Assembly (NCBI GenBank): GCA_025800345.1
Contig: JAOXSB010000106.1
Location: 1 to 57,770, forward strand
Reading direction: 5' to 3'
Origin: Mangrovicoccus sp.
GTDB lineage: Bacteria > Pseudomonadota > Alphaproteobacteria > Rhodobacterales > Rhodobacteraceae
Length of the DNA: 57,770 nt
Part shown: piece after piece, positions 37,790 to 46,800 of the stretch
Layout: every line of letters starts with the position of its first letter
How positions within the stretch are numbered: position 1 is the first letter of the stretch
Made by a program: the position numbers and the translations under genes
The notes under the pieces: generated by a model
What the model saw: only the letters and a program-made list of their open reading frames with translations
What the model was told of the DNA's origin: nothing
The model's database searches: none

Positions 37790-39457
37790 ATGGCGGATGC
37801 AGCCATCCACGGCCATGACACAGACGAGCGGGGATTCTTTACCCGCTGGTTCATGTCTACGAACCATAAAGATATCGGAATACTCTATCTCTTTACCGCG
37901 GGGGCGGTGGGGCTGATCTCGGTGCTCTTTACCGTCTATATGCGGATGGAGCTGATGAATCCTGGGGTGCAGTATATGTGCCTTGAGGGGGCAAGGCTGT
38001 TTCCCTCAGCCGCCGAATGTACCCCGAACGGGCATCTGTGGAATGTCATGATCACCTATCACGGGGTGCTGATGATGTTCTTTGTGGTGATCCCGGCGCT
38101 GTTTGGCGGCTTTGGCAATTACTTCATGCCCTTGCAAATCGGCGCACCGGATATGGCCTTTCCGCGGCTGAACAATCTCAGCTATTGGCTCTTTGTGGCA
38201 GGTGTGGCGCTTGGGGTGGCCTCGATGCTGTCGCCAGGCGGCAATAGTCAGCTTGGATCTGGGGTGGGCTGGGTGCTGTACCCGCCGCTCTCCACATCCG
38301 AGGCAGGCATGTCCATGGATCTGGCGATTTTCGCCGTCCATGTGTCCGGGGCCAGCTCGATCCTTGGCGCGATCAATATGATCACCACCTTCCTGAATAT
38401 GCGCGCGCCGGGCATGACCTTACATAAAGTGCCGCTCTTTGCCTGGTCGATCTTTGTCACCGCCTGGCTGATTCTGCTCTCGCTGCCAGTGCTGGCCGGG
38501 GCCATCACCATGCTGCTGATGGATCGCAATTTCGGCACCACCTTCTTTGACCCTTCTGGGGGCGGCGATCCGATCCTGTATCAGCATATCTTGTGGTTCT
38601 TTGGTCATCCCGAAGTCTACATCATCATCCTGCCGGGCTTTGGCTTGATCAGCCATGTGATCGCCACCTTCGCCCGCAAGCCCGTCTTTGGATATCTGCC
38701 CATGGTCTATGCCATGGTCGCCATCGGGGTTCTGGGCTTCGTGGTCTGGGCGCATCACATGTATACAGTGGGGCTGAGCCTAAGCCAGCAAAGCTATTTC
38801 ATGCTCGCGACAATGGTGATCGCCGTGCCCACGGGGGTAAAGGTCTTTAGCTGGATCGCCACCATGTGGGGCGGCTCGGTGGAGTTCAAAACCCCGATGC
38901 TTTGGGCCTTTGGCTTTTTGTTCCTCTTCACGATCGGCGGGGTAACCGGCGTTGTGCTTAGCCAAGCGGGGGTGGATAGAGCCTATCACGACACCTATTA
39001 CGTGGTAGCCCATTTCCACTATGTGATGAGCCTGGGGGCCGTGTTCTGCATCTTTGCCGGGATCTATTATTGGCTGCCGAAAATGGCTGGGCGCAAGATC
39101 CCGGAATGGGCCGGCAAGCTACATTTCTGGGCCATGTTCGTGGGCGCGAATCTGACTTTCTTCCCGCAGCATTTCCTGGGCCGCCAAGGCATGCCCCGGC
39201 GCTATATCGACTACCCAGAAGCCTTTGCCTTCTGGAACTATATCTCGTCGATCGGGGCGTTTATCGCCTTTGGCAGCTTCGTCTTCTTCATCGTGATTTT
39301 GTTCCGCACCTTGTTGGCACCGAAAAACGCCACCGAGAACAACCCGTGGAACGAATGGGCCGATACGCTGGAATGGACCCTGCCCAGCCCACCGCCCGAG
39401 CACACGTTTGAAACGCTGCCCAAGCAAAGCGAATGGGATAAGGGCCACGCCCATTAA
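37790..39457 (+). CDS. ctaD: Cytochrome c oxidase subunit I, aa3 type
   Basis: A 555-residue inner-membrane protein with twelve helices that holds heme a, heme a3 and CuB and reduces oxygen while pumping protons. Visible landmarks: [12 protein letters not shown] (heme a His), [12 protein letters not shown] (D-channel Asp), [14 protein letters not shown] (CuB His, Glu and Tyr), WAHHMYTVG (the two CuB histidines), and HFHYVMS (heme ligands). The ATG at 37790 follows GAGGAGGAG; upstream in-frame codons do not look coding. Subunits II and III are not in the window. Its TAA overlaps the ATG of the DUF2244 gene (TAATG). Confidence 0.97.
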   Translation: MADAAIHGHDTDERGFFTRWFMSTNHKDIGILYLFTAGAVGLISVLFTVYMRMELMNPGVQYMCLEGARLFPSAAECTPNGHLWNVMITYHGVLMMFFVVIPALFGGFGNYFMPLQIGAPDMAFPRLNNLSYWLFVAGVALGVASMLSPGGNSQLGSGVGWVLYPPLSTSEAGMSMDLAIFAVHVSGASSILGAINMITTFLNMRAPGMTLHKVPLFAWSIFVTAWLILLSLPVLAGAITMLLMDRNFGTTFFDPSGGGDPILYQHILWFFGHPEVYIIILPGFGLISHVIATFARKPVFGYLPMVYAMVAIGVLGFVVWAHHMYTVGLSLSQQSYFMLATMVIAVPTGVKVFSWIATMWGGSVEFKTPMLWAFGFLFLFTIGGVTGVVLSQAGVDRAYHDTYYVVAHFHYVMSLGAVFCIFAGIYYWLPKMAGRKIPEWAGKLHFWAMFVGANLTFFPQHFLGRQGMPRRYIDYPEAFAFWNYISSIGAFIAFGSFVFFIVILFRTLLAPKNATENNPWNEWADTLEWTLPSPPPEHTFETLPKQSEWDKGHAH

Positions 39458-39996
39458 TGCCCCTGCAATGGGTGCTGAACGATCCAGAGGCCTCGGAGAA
39501 ATCCGGGGCCTTTTCCTATGCCCGCGGCGAGCCACCCTATCTGGAACTCTATCTACGCGCCCATAAATCCCTGACACCAAAGGGATTCGTGTGGTTCATC
39601 GCCATTACATTCGCGCTGATTCTCCTGCCCTTGGCCGCCGTAATCGGCTCGCCAGTACTTTGGGGGCTGTTGCCCTTCATGCTGGGCGTGCTGGCGTTGA
39701 TTTGGATCGCGCTCAAAGCCTCTTGGCGGCGCAAAGATATTCGCGAAGAGCTGCGGCTATGGTCTGACCGGCTAGAGCTGCGCCATATTCTGCCCCGTGG
39801 CGACGCGCTGAAATGGGAGGCCAACCCCCATTGGGTCACATTGCGTCAACATCCAAGCGGCGGCCCCGTGCCCAATTACCTGACCTTGAGCGGCGGCGGG
39901 CGCGAAGTGGAGTTGGGCGCATTCCTGCCGCAAGAGGAACGGGTGCAGCTCTATCCGCTCTTGCAAGAGCATCTAACCCAGATTCGCGAGGCTTAG
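39457..39996 (+). CDS. DUF2244 membrane protein
   Basis: A 179-residue protein with two close membrane helices (about residues 45-62 and 66-84) and soluble ends, matching the DUF2244 family, whose function is not established. Translation starts within the ctaD stop codon (TAATG), so it is probably translated together with subunit I. That ties it to cytochrome oxidase expression, and a role in assembly is a reasonable guess. The stop lies within the end of the convergent yqeY frame. Confidence 0.87.
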   Translation: MPLQWVLNDPEASEKSGAFSYARGEPPYLELYLRAHKSLTPKGFVWFIAITFALILLPLAAVIGSPVLWGLLPFMLGVLALIWIALKASWRRKDIREELRLWSDRLELRHILPRGDALKWEANPHWVTLRQHPSGGPVPNYLTLSGGGREVELGAFLPQEERVQLYPLLQEHLTQIREA

Positions 39997-40457
39997 CTGA
40001 GCTGCGCGCGCACCTTTGGGCCCACAGAGGCAAAATCCATCTGGCCGGCATATTTGCCTTTTAGCACGCCCATCACCTTGCCCATGTCGCGCAGCGATTC
40101 AGCGCCGGTCTCGGCGATGGCGTCATCGATGGCTTTGGCTTGGGCTGCTTCATCCAATTGCGCGGGCAGATAGGCCTCGATCACCGCGATCTCGGCATTT
40201 TCCTTCTCTGCCAGTTCCAACCGCCCACCTTCTTCATAAGCGCGGGCGCTGTCATGGCGCTGTTTGACCATTTTGGTGAGGATCGCCAGCACATCCGCAT
40301 CGGAAAGCTCGCGCTGATCGCCTTCTTCGCCGCCGCGCAAGGCAATCTCGCCATCCTTGATGGCCGCGTTGATCAAACGCAGGGTCGATAACCGCAGGGT
40401 GTCACGATCTTTCATCGCCTGTTTCAAGCCGGTCGAGATACGTTTTTTCAGTCCCAT
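39993..40457 (-). CDS. GatB/YqeY domain protein
   Basis: A 154-residue helical protein of the YqeY family, related to the tail domain of GatB, the subunit of the tRNA-dependent amidotransferase. Typical segments are MGLKKRISTGLKQAMKDRD at the start, SDADVLAILTKMVKQRHDSARAYEE, AVIEAYLPAQL and DMGKVMGVLKGKYAGQMD. Its role is unknown; tRNA binding is suggested by the domain. The ATG at 40457 matches family starts; longer frames upstream are not supported. It overlaps the DUF2244 stop by four bases (convergent) and is divergent from carA. Confidence 0.9.
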   Translation of the reverse strand: MGLKKRISTGLKQAMKDRDTLRLSTLRLINAAIKDGEIALRGGEEGDQRELSDADVLAILTKMVKQRHDSARAYEEGGRLELAEKENAEIAVIEAYLPAQLDEAAQAKAIDDAIAETGAESLRDMGKVMGVLKGKYAGQMDFASVGPKVRAQLS

Positions 40458-40601
40458 CGCTAGTATTCTCTCCATTTGCACCGCGCCTGGCGGCATAGGC
40501 TTTGGCCAATCTCTGCGCAAGAGCATCACATTCTGCGGGCAATGTCTTGACCCGTCGCGGCGCGCCCCATAAGGCTGCCTCGCCACCGAAGGAGCCCGCC
40601 C

Positions 40602-41744
40602 ATGACCGACACAACCCGGCCAACTGCTTGTCTCGCCCTTGCCAATGGCACGGTGCTATACGGAACAGGTTTTGGGGCCACAGGCCAACGCACCGCCGAG
40701 CTTTGCTTCAACACGGCCATGAGCGGCTATCAAGAGATCATGACAGACCCCTCTTATGCGGGCCAGATCGTGACCTTCACATTCCCCCATATCGGCAATA
40801 CTGGCACCACGCCGGAAGATGACGAAACCGGCGATCCAGTGGCCGAAGGCATGGTGGTGAAATGGCACCCCACAGCCCCGTCCAATTGGCGCGCCGCCTC
40901 GGATCTGTCGAGCTGGCTCGAAAAGCGCAATCGGATCGGTATTGGCGGCATTGATACCCGCCGCCTGACCCGCGAGATCCGCCAAGCGGGTGCCCCCCAT
41001 GTGTGCTTGGCCCATGACCCCGAAGGAAATTTTGACATTGCCGCCCTGGTCGAAGCAGCGCGCAGCTTTGACGGGCTGGTGGGCAAAGACCTGGCCAAGG
41101 ATGTCACCTGCGGGCAATCTTACCGCTGGGATGAAACCCGCTGGGCCTGGCCCGAAGGCTATAGCGCGAAACCCGAAGGCGGCCCCAAAGTGGTGGCTGT
41201 GGATTACGGGGCCAAACGCAATATCCTGCGCTGCCTGGCCAGCGCGGGCTGCGATGTGACAGTGCTGCCTGCCACGGCCAGCGCTGAAGATGTGCTTTCC
41301 CATAATCCCGACGGGCTGTTTCTCTCCAATGGTCCAGGGGACCCAGCGGCCACGGGCGCATATGCGGTGCCGATGATCCGCGAAGTGCTAGATAAAACCG
41401 AGATCCCGGTTTTTGGCATTTGCCTTGGCCACCAGATGCTAGCCCTGGCCTTGGGCGCGACCACGGTGAAAATGAACCATGGCCATCACGGTGCCAACCA
41501 CCCGGTGAAAGATCTCGAAACCGGCAAGGTGGAAATCACCTCTATGAACCATGGTTTTACGGTGGATAGCCAAAGCCTGCCCGAAAGCGTTGTGGAAACC
41601 CATGTATCGCTGTTTGACGGCTCCAATTGCGGCATCCGCATGCGCGAGCGCCCGGTGTTTTCGGTGCAGCACCACCCCGAGGCAAGCCCCGGCCCGCAAG
41701 ACAGCTATTACCTGTTCGAGCGCTTCCGCGCGGCCATGGGTTAA
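40602..41744 (+). CDS. carA: Carbamoyl-phosphate synthase small subunit
   Basis: A 380-residue glutaminase subunit feeding ammonia to CarB for arginine and pyrimidine synthesis. The N-terminal domain opens with LALANGTVLYGTGFGA, and the class I amidotransferase triad is seen as Cys in FGICLGHQM and His/Glu in HHPEASPGP. GAAGGAG precedes the ATG. carB is not next to it: a glycosyltransferase gene follows, so the large subunit is encoded elsewhere. Confidence 0.97.
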   Translation: MTDTTRPTACLALANGTVLYGTGFGATGQRTAELCFNTAMSGYQEIMTDPSYAGQIVTFTFPHIGNTGTTPEDDETGDPVAEGMVVKWHPTAPSNWRAASDLSSWLEKRNRIGIGGIDTRRLTREIRQAGAPHVCLAHDPEGNFDIAALVEAARSFDGLVGKDLAKDVTCGQSYRWDETRWAWPEGYSAKPEGGPKVVAVDYGAKRNILRCLASAGCDVTVLPATASAEDVLSHNPDGLFLSNGPGDPAATGAYAVPMIREVLDKTEIPVFGICLGHQMLALALGATTVKMNHGHHGANHPVKDLETGKVEITSMNHGFTVDSQSLPESVVETHVSLFDGSNCGIRMRERPVFSVQHHPEASPGPQDSYYLFERFRAAMG

Positions 41745-41788
41745 GATGAAGTTCACGGCGGTAATCCTCAAAATTTAAGAGAATTTTA

Positions 41789-41840
41789 GGTGTCACCCCC
41801 TAAGACCCCAGGCCAACAAACTGGGGATCAAGGTGACACC
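41789..41840 (+). promoter_or_regulatory. Nested hairpin covering the start of the glycosyltransferase
   Basis: An outer stem pairs GGTGTCACC (41789-41797) with GGTGACACC (41832-41840) and an inner stem pairs CCCCAG (41806-41811) with CTGGGG (41821-41826). The GTG start codon (41833-41835) lies in the outer stem and the GGGGA ribosome site overlaps the inner one, so the fold would block translation. It might also act as the carA terminator, but there is no U-run. Confidence 0.5.
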
Positions 41841-43752
41841 GCCGCCGATCAAACTTGTCTCTTCCGCCGGACGCCTTCGGCAGGCCCAACGGGCTGCCTC
41901 TGCCCGGCTGCACGGCAAAAAGCGCCTGGGCGAAGTATTGCTGGCCCGCGGGCTGGTGGATGATGATACCCTAAGCGCGGCTTTGGCCGCGCAATCGGTC
42001 CAAGATGCCCGCCTTGGCGAAATCCTGCATCTTGAACACGGGCTAAGCCCCGAAGACCTGCATCGCGCGGTGGCCCATCAACATGGCTTGCCCCGCGTGG
42101 ATCTGACCAAAGATCCCCATGACCCCAGCTTGGTCGCGCAATATGGTGTGGGCCAATGCCTTAGCGATCATTGCTTGCCCTGGCGGCGTATCGGCGCCTG
42201 CACCGTTGTGCTGGTCGATGCGCCCGCCCAGTTTGAAACGCTCAAAGCCAAGCTGACCGATGCTTTTGGCCCGGTGATGATGGGGCTCACCGATCGCGTT
42301 GAACTGCATAAGGCCCTGGCCCGCCTACACCGCCGAGAACTGCGCCAGCGCGCCGAATTGCGTGTGCCCGAACAGGTGAGCTGCCGCGATTGGCGCGGCA
42401 AACTGTTTAGCCGCCTGCTCGCGCTTTTCACCGTTTGTTTGGTGATCGGTGCTTTGGCCGTAAATGATACGGTGCTGATCGCGGTCACCATTTGGGCGCT
42501 TTTTACACTATACGGCGTGACCTGTCTGAAAGCCTTTGCCATGCTCGCCAGCTTGCGCCGCCCCAAAGCCCAAGCGAAGGTCATGGCCTTTGCCCGGCGA
42601 GATAAGGATGAAAAGCTTCCGGTGGTGAGCATGCTTGTGCCGCTGCTAGAGGAAGATGAGATCGCCCAAGGGCTGATCCGCAATCTCAACCACCTTAAAT
42701 ACCCCCGCAGTTTGCTCGATATTTGTTTGGTGGTTGAGGCCGATGATCAGCGCACCCATGAGGCCATCGCCCGCGCAGAGCTGCCCCCTTGGATGCGTGT
42801 GGTGCAAGTGCCCGTGGGGGATCTGCGCACCAAGCCGCGGGCGCTGAACTATGCCCTGGATTTCGCGCGAGGCAGCCTGATCGGGGTCTATGACGCCGAA
42901 GACGCGCCTGATCCGGACCAGATCCAAAGGGTGGTGGCCCATTTCCGCCAAGCGGATCCTTGGGTCGCTTGCGTGCAAGGCATGTTGGATTTTTACAATC
43001 GCCGGCAAAGCTGGCTGACCCGCTGTTTCACTTTGGATTATGCGATTTGGTTTCGCGCGGTTCTGCCTGGTCTGGCGCGGCTGCGCCTGCCTTTGCCATT
43101 AGGCGGCACCACCTTGTTTTTCCGCCGCTCGGCTTTGGAGAAACTCGGCGCGTGGGATGCCCATAATGTGACCGAAGATGCCGATCTTGGCCTGCGCCTG
43201 GCGCGGGCAGGGCTACGCACCGAATTGCTGCCCACGGTGACCCGGGAACAGGCCACCAGCCAGGTGATCCCATGGATCCGGCAACGCTCGCGTTGGCTCA
43301 AAGGCTATGCGCTGACCTATGCGGTGCATATGCGCAATCCGATCCAGCTGTGGCGCGAATTGGGCGGGCGCGGATTTCTCGCCTTTCAAATCCTATTTCT
43401 GGGCACGATTTCACAATACACGCTGGCCCCGGTGCTGTGGTCTTGGTGGCTGGTGTTTTTTGGCCTGCCCCATCCCGTGGCCGAGGCCCTCCCCCCAGCT
43501 TTAACCCTGGGCGTGATCGCTGGCTTTATCACCTGCGAATTTATCTCTTTCATCGTCGGGTTCATCGCCGCCCATCGCGCCCAGGCCCGCAGCCTTATCC
43601 CCTGGCTGCTGACCATGAGCTTTTATCATATGCTGGCCTGTATCGCGTCTTATAAAGCGCTTTATGAAATGGTGGCCCGGCCGTTTTATTGGGACAAAAC
43701 CCATCATCCCGCCGCTTGCCAAGAGGATCTTTACGCCCCGCCCGAGGAATGA
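41833..43752 (+). CDS. Processive glycosyltransferase with N-terminal GspE/MshE-type domain
   Basis: A 639-residue inner-membrane protein. Residues about 25-155 resemble the N-terminal domain of type II secretion ATPases (RLGEVLLARGLVDDDTL and a second repeat RLGEILHLEHGLSPEDL, then HGLPRVDL); in other proteins this domain binds cyclic di-GMP. Two membrane helices follow (about 195-245), then a GT2 catalytic core with the D, DxD-like, TED and QxxRW signatures (VVEADD, YDAEDAPD, VTEDADLGLRL, RQRSRWLKG), then C-terminal helices. It should make and export a polysaccharide, possibly under c-di-GMP control. The start is GTG inside a hairpin. Confidence 0.88.
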   Translation: MTPPPIKLVSSAGRLRQAQRAASARLHGKKRLGEVLLARGLVDDDTLSAALAAQSVQDARLGEILHLEHGLSPEDLHRAVAHQHGLPRVDLTKDPHDPSLVAQYGVGQCLSDHCLPWRRIGACTVVLVDAPAQFETLKAKLTDAFGPVMMGLTDRVELHKALARLHRRELRQRAELRVPEQVSCRDWRGKLFSRLLALFTVCLVIGALAVNDTVLIAVTIWALFTLYGVTCLKAFAMLASLRRPKAQAKVMAFARRDKDEKLPVVSMLVPLLEEDEIAQGLIRNLNHLKYPRSLLDICLVVEADDQRTHEAIARAELPPWMRVVQVPVGDLRTKPRALNYALDFARGSLIGVYDAEDAPDPDQIQRVVAHFRQADPWVACVQGMLDFYNRRQSWLTRCFTLDYAIWFRAVLPGLARLRLPLPLGGTTLFFRRSALEKLGAWDAHNVTEDADLGLRLARAGLRTELLPTVTREQATSQVIPWIRQRSRWLKGYALTYAVHMRNPIQLWRELGGRGFLAFQILFLGTISQYTLAPVLWSWWLVFFGLPHPVAEALPPALTLGVIAGFITCEFISFIVGFIAAHRAQARSLIPWLLTMSFYHMLACIASYKALYEMVARPFYWDKTHHPAACQEDLYAPPEE

Positions 43753-43761
43753 AGGCGCCGG

Positions 43762-44415
43762 TCAGTGCCCCAGATCGAGCTCTTCGGAATCAAGTTTCAG
43801 CCGGGTGGTGAACGCCTGAGAGATATGGTTCTTGATCGCTAGATCTGCCCCGCGGGCATCGCGCGCCTCTAGGGCCACCACAATCGCATCATGTTCTTGC
43901 AAGGCCATGGCCCCGCGCCCTTCTGCGGCCAAAGACGTATGGGCCAAAAGCGCCATAGAACGATGCACCAATTCCAATTGCTGTACCAAAAACCGGTTAT
44001 GGGAGGCCAGATGGATCTGTTTGTGAAAACGCTTATTGGTCCGGGCCAGCGCCACTGGATCATTCAGCAAGACGCGATCCCCTTCCACCATATCTCGCAG
44101 CACCCTGATTTCTTCATCAGTGGCATGTTGCGCCGCCAGTCGCGCCGCGAGCCCTTCGAGCTCCGTGCGCACCACGTAAAGCTCGGCCAATTGGCTATGA
44201 TCTAGCGATGCCACAATCAGGCTGCGCCCATCGCGGGCCAAAAGCGCTTGGGTTTCAAGCCGCTGCAACGCTTCGCGGATCGGTGTGCGCGACACGCCAA
44301 AGCGTTCCGCCAGATCTGATTCCACCAAACGGTCCCCGGGTTTGTAAACGCCCACATCAATCGCATCGAGGATCAGCATATAAGCGTCTTTGTGAACCGG
44401 TCTTTGCGATGTCAT
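43762..44415 (-). CDS. GntR-family transcriptional regulator (FCD)
   Basis: A 217-residue regulator with an N-terminal winged helix (YKPGDRLVESDLAERFGVSRTPIREALQRLE, about residues 24-54) and an FCD effector domain with a metal-binding-type set of Asp and His residues (RTNKRFHKQIHLASHN, HDAIVVALEARD). FadR/FCD regulators bind organic acids. It is divergent from the pyrimidine nucleotidase across 94 bases, with no clear operator in the gap, and converges on the glycosyltransferase gene with nine bases between stops. Confidence 0.92.
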   Translation of the reverse strand: MTSQRPVHKDAYMLILDAIDVGVYKPGDRLVESDLAERFGVSRTPIREALQRLETQALLARDGRSLIVASLDHSQLAELYVVRTELEGLAARLAAQHATDEEIRVLRDMVEGDRVLLNDPVALARTNKRFHKQIHLASHNRFLVQQLELVHRSMALLAHTSLAAEGRGAMALQEHDAIVVALEARDARGADLAIKNHISQAFTTRLKLDSEELDLGH

Positions 44416-44509
44416 CTCGCGTCTCCATCAGCGGTGCCAAAGACTAGCCAAGCCTGCTAGCATCCTGCAAGCGCAGAAGAATGCCCAGCACCGCAAAGGT
44501 TACCAATTC

Positions 44510-45157
44510 ATGCCCCGCCGCACCCTAAAAGATTGCCGTATCTGGGTTTTCGATCTGGATAACACACTTTACCCGCCTTCGGTGCGGCTGTTCGATCAGA
44601 TCGAAGCACGCATGACCGCCTATGTGATGCGCGCCCTCAGCGTCGATGAAGCGCGTGCAGATTATCTGCGCCGCCATTATTGGCAAAAACATGGCACCAC
44701 TCTGGCCGGGTTGATGGCCGAACATGGCATCGATCCAGACCCGTATCTGCACCAGGTTCATGATATTTGCATGGGCGGGCTCAGCCCCGATCCGACCCTG
44801 GCCCGCGCCATCGCCGCCCTGCCGGGGCGCAAGATCGTCTATACCAATGGCTCGGCCCCCTATGCCCGGCGGGTGATTGCGGCGCTCGGGCTCGAAGGAT
44901 TGTTTGATGCGGTCTATGGCATTGAAAATGCGGGCTATCACCCCAAGCCTGCGCGACAGGCCTTTGAAACCATCTTTGCCCAAGACGGGTTGCAGCCCCA
45001 AGGGGCGGTGATGTTCGAAGACGATCCGCGCAATCTGGCCGTGCCCCACGCCATGGGCATGCATACGGTGCATATTGCGCCAAACCCGAGCCCCGCCCCC
45101 CATATCCGTTTTCACAGCCCGGCACTGCTGCCCTTTCTGGCCCAGTTGGCCCCCTAG
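44510..45157 (+). CDS. Pyrimidine 5'-nucleotidase (HAD family)
   Basis: A 215-residue HAD hydrolase of the TIGR01993 pyrimidine 5'-nucleotidase type, expected to dephosphorylate pyrimidine or related nucleotides. Motif I is WVFDLDNTLYPPS (nucleophile Asp), motif II is KIVYTNGSAPYA and motif IV is VMFEDDPRNL; the helical cap lies between about residues 25 and 90. Active-site residues are complete. Its substrate range is not readable. It faces away from the GntR gene. Confidence 0.9.
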   Translation: MPRRTLKDCRIWVFDLDNTLYPPSVRLFDQIEARMTAYVMRALSVDEARADYLRRHYWQKHGTTLAGLMAEHGIDPDPYLHQVHDICMGGLSPDPTLARAIAALPGRKIVYTNGSAPYARRVIAALGLEGLFDAVYGIENAGYHPKPARQAFETIFAQDGLQPQGAVMFEDDPRNLAVPHAMGMHTVHIAPNPSPAPHIRFHSPALLPFLAQLAP

Positions 45158-45288
45158 CACCCCTTGGGCCAAGCCAGGGCCGCGCCGCCATAGATCGTGA
45201 AAAATTTACTGCGCTGCGGCAATTGCGCAGAGGCGGATCACAAACGGGATCGCTATGCCATGACCCAGATCAAGCCTAGGAGACCCAA

Positions 45289-45495
45289 GTGACTGCAAAT
45301 GACCACGCCCCCGCCACCCCACGCAAGCCGCTGCAACTGACCTCGGATGAGGCCAAGACCTTTGGCGTTGTCGGTGGCATCGCCGCTGTTTGGATTGCCG
45401 CCACGTTGCTGTTTGGTTTCGGCGGCTTGATCATCGGCGCTTTGGCTATGGTTGCCCTGATGTTTGTGATCCTTGTCTGGATCTCGCGCGGCTAA
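45289..45495 (+). CDS. Small two-helix membrane protein
   Basis: A 68-residue protein with a soluble polar start (about residues 1-24) and two membrane helices (about 26-44 and 47-66). I do not recognise it by family. The GTG start has AGGAG at six bases, a strong site, so it is likely a real gene. It lies between the nucleotidase and the ubiquinone hydroxylase genes. Confidence 0.7.
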   Translation: MTANDHAPATPRKPLQLTSDEAKTFGVVGGIAAVWIAATLLFGFGGLIIGALAMVALMFVILVWISRG

Positions 45496-45591
45496 GGCCG
45501 CTTAGCGGTAGGCTCTGTGAGCTTTCGCCGCCGCCACCAGGTCTTTCCCCTGCCGCCCCATCGGCCTAGATAGAGGCTCCGGGGGAAGACC

Positions 45592-46800
45592 ATGAGCAAT
45601 ACGCCTTTCGATTTTGACATCTGCATCGCCGGCGGCGGGCTCGCCGGGATGATCACCGCCGCCGCCTTTGGCCAAGCGGGTTTTTCCGTGCTCTGCGTGG
45701 ACCCGGCCCCGCCAGTGACCGAACGCGATGTGACCGGCGCGGATCTGCGCAGCACAGCCATCTTACAACCCTCTCGGGATTTCATGGATCAGATCGGTCT
45801 TTGGGACCGGATTGATGCAGAGGCTGCGCCGCTGCAAATCATGCGCATCGTCGATGCAGGCGGCATCGAGAACACCCCCCGCGTGACCAAAAACTTTGAT
45901 GCGGCAGATCTGGGCGAGCGGCCCTTTGGCTGGAACCTGTCCAATTGGCTGTTGCGGCGCGAATTCCTAGAGCATCTGAGCAATATGGATCAGGTGGATC
46001 TGCGCTTTGGCACCGGAATTGAGCGGGTGCAAACCCGCAGCAGCGAAGCCCGGGTCAGCCTAAGCGATGGCAGCCGGGCGCGGGTGCGTTTGATGATCGG
46101 GGCCGATGGGCGCGACTCGGTGGTGCGCCGCGATGCGGGCATTGCCGTGCAAACCGCCCGTTACGGGCAAAAGGCCCTGGCCTTTGCGGTGACCCATTCG
46201 GTGCCCCATGACAGTGTCTCCACCGAAATTCATCGCAGCGGCGGGCCCTTCACCCTCGTGCCCCTGCCCGATTATCAGGGCCAACCCTGTTCGGCGGTGG
46301 TCTGGATGGAGCGCGGGGCCGAAGCTCAACGCTTGATGGCCCTGCCCGAGCATGCGTTCAACGCGGCGATCTCGGAACGGTCTTGCGGGTTATTTGGGCC
46401 TTTGGAACTGGCCAGCCAACGCACGATCTGGCCCATCATCAGCCAAATCGCTGAGAGCTTTCATGGCGAGCGCACGGCCCTGGTGGCCGAGGCCGCCCAT
46501 GTGATGCCGCCCATCGGCGCCCAGGGGCTGAACACCTCTATCGGCGATATTCGCGCGCTCTATGATCTCTGCGTCAAAGAGCCTGCACAGCTGGGCGAGA
46601 TTGATCTGCTGGCCCGCTATAGCCGCGCCCGTTGGAACGAGGTCAAAATCCGCGTGACCGGGGTGGATGCCCTGAACCGGGCCTCTATGGCGGAAAACCA
46701 AATGCTGCGGGATCTGCGCAAAACCATGCTTGATGGGCTTTACGGTTTTGCCCCCCTGCGCAAGGTGATGATGCGCACGGGGCTCGGAGCATTGGGTTAA
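45592..46800 (+). CDS. UbiH/UbiF-family FAD-dependent ubiquinone hydroxylase
   Basis: A 402-residue flavin monooxygenase of the UbiH/Coq6 group, hydroxylating the ring of ubiquinone precursors. The FAD GxGxxG motif is CIAGGGLAGMITA (about residues 11-23), the DG motif is GADGRDSVVRRDAG, and the C-terminal FAD site reads AEAAHVMPPIGAQGLNTS, with Ala-Glu in place of the more usual Gly-Asp. The ring position cannot be assigned, since alphaproteobacterial homologues vary in specificity. The stop overlaps the convergent Lrp gene by four bases. Confidence 0.9.
   Translation: MSNTPFDFDICIAGGGLAGMITAAAFGQAGFSVLCVDPAPPVTERDVTGADLRSTAILQPSRDFMDQIGLWDRIDAEAAPLQIMRIVDAGGIENTPRVTKNFDAADLGERPFGWNLSNWLLRREFLEHLSNMDQVDLRFGTGIERVQTRSSEARVSLSDGSRARVRLMIGADGRDSVVRRDAGIAVQTARYGQKALAFAVTHSVPHDSVSTEIHRSGGPFTLVPLPDYQGQPCSAVVWMERGAEAQRLMALPEHAFNAAISERSCGLFGPLELASQRTIWPIISQIAESFHGERTALVAEAAHVMPPIGAQGLNTSIGDIRALYDLCVKEPAQLGEIDLLARYSRARWNEVKIRVTGVDALNRASMAENQMLRDLRKTMLDGLYGFAPLRKVMMRTGLGALG

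Noticed and set aside
40656-41303. A 215-codon frame antisense to carA
   Set aside because: It is the shadow of a strongly conserved enzyme gene and lacks a ribosome site.
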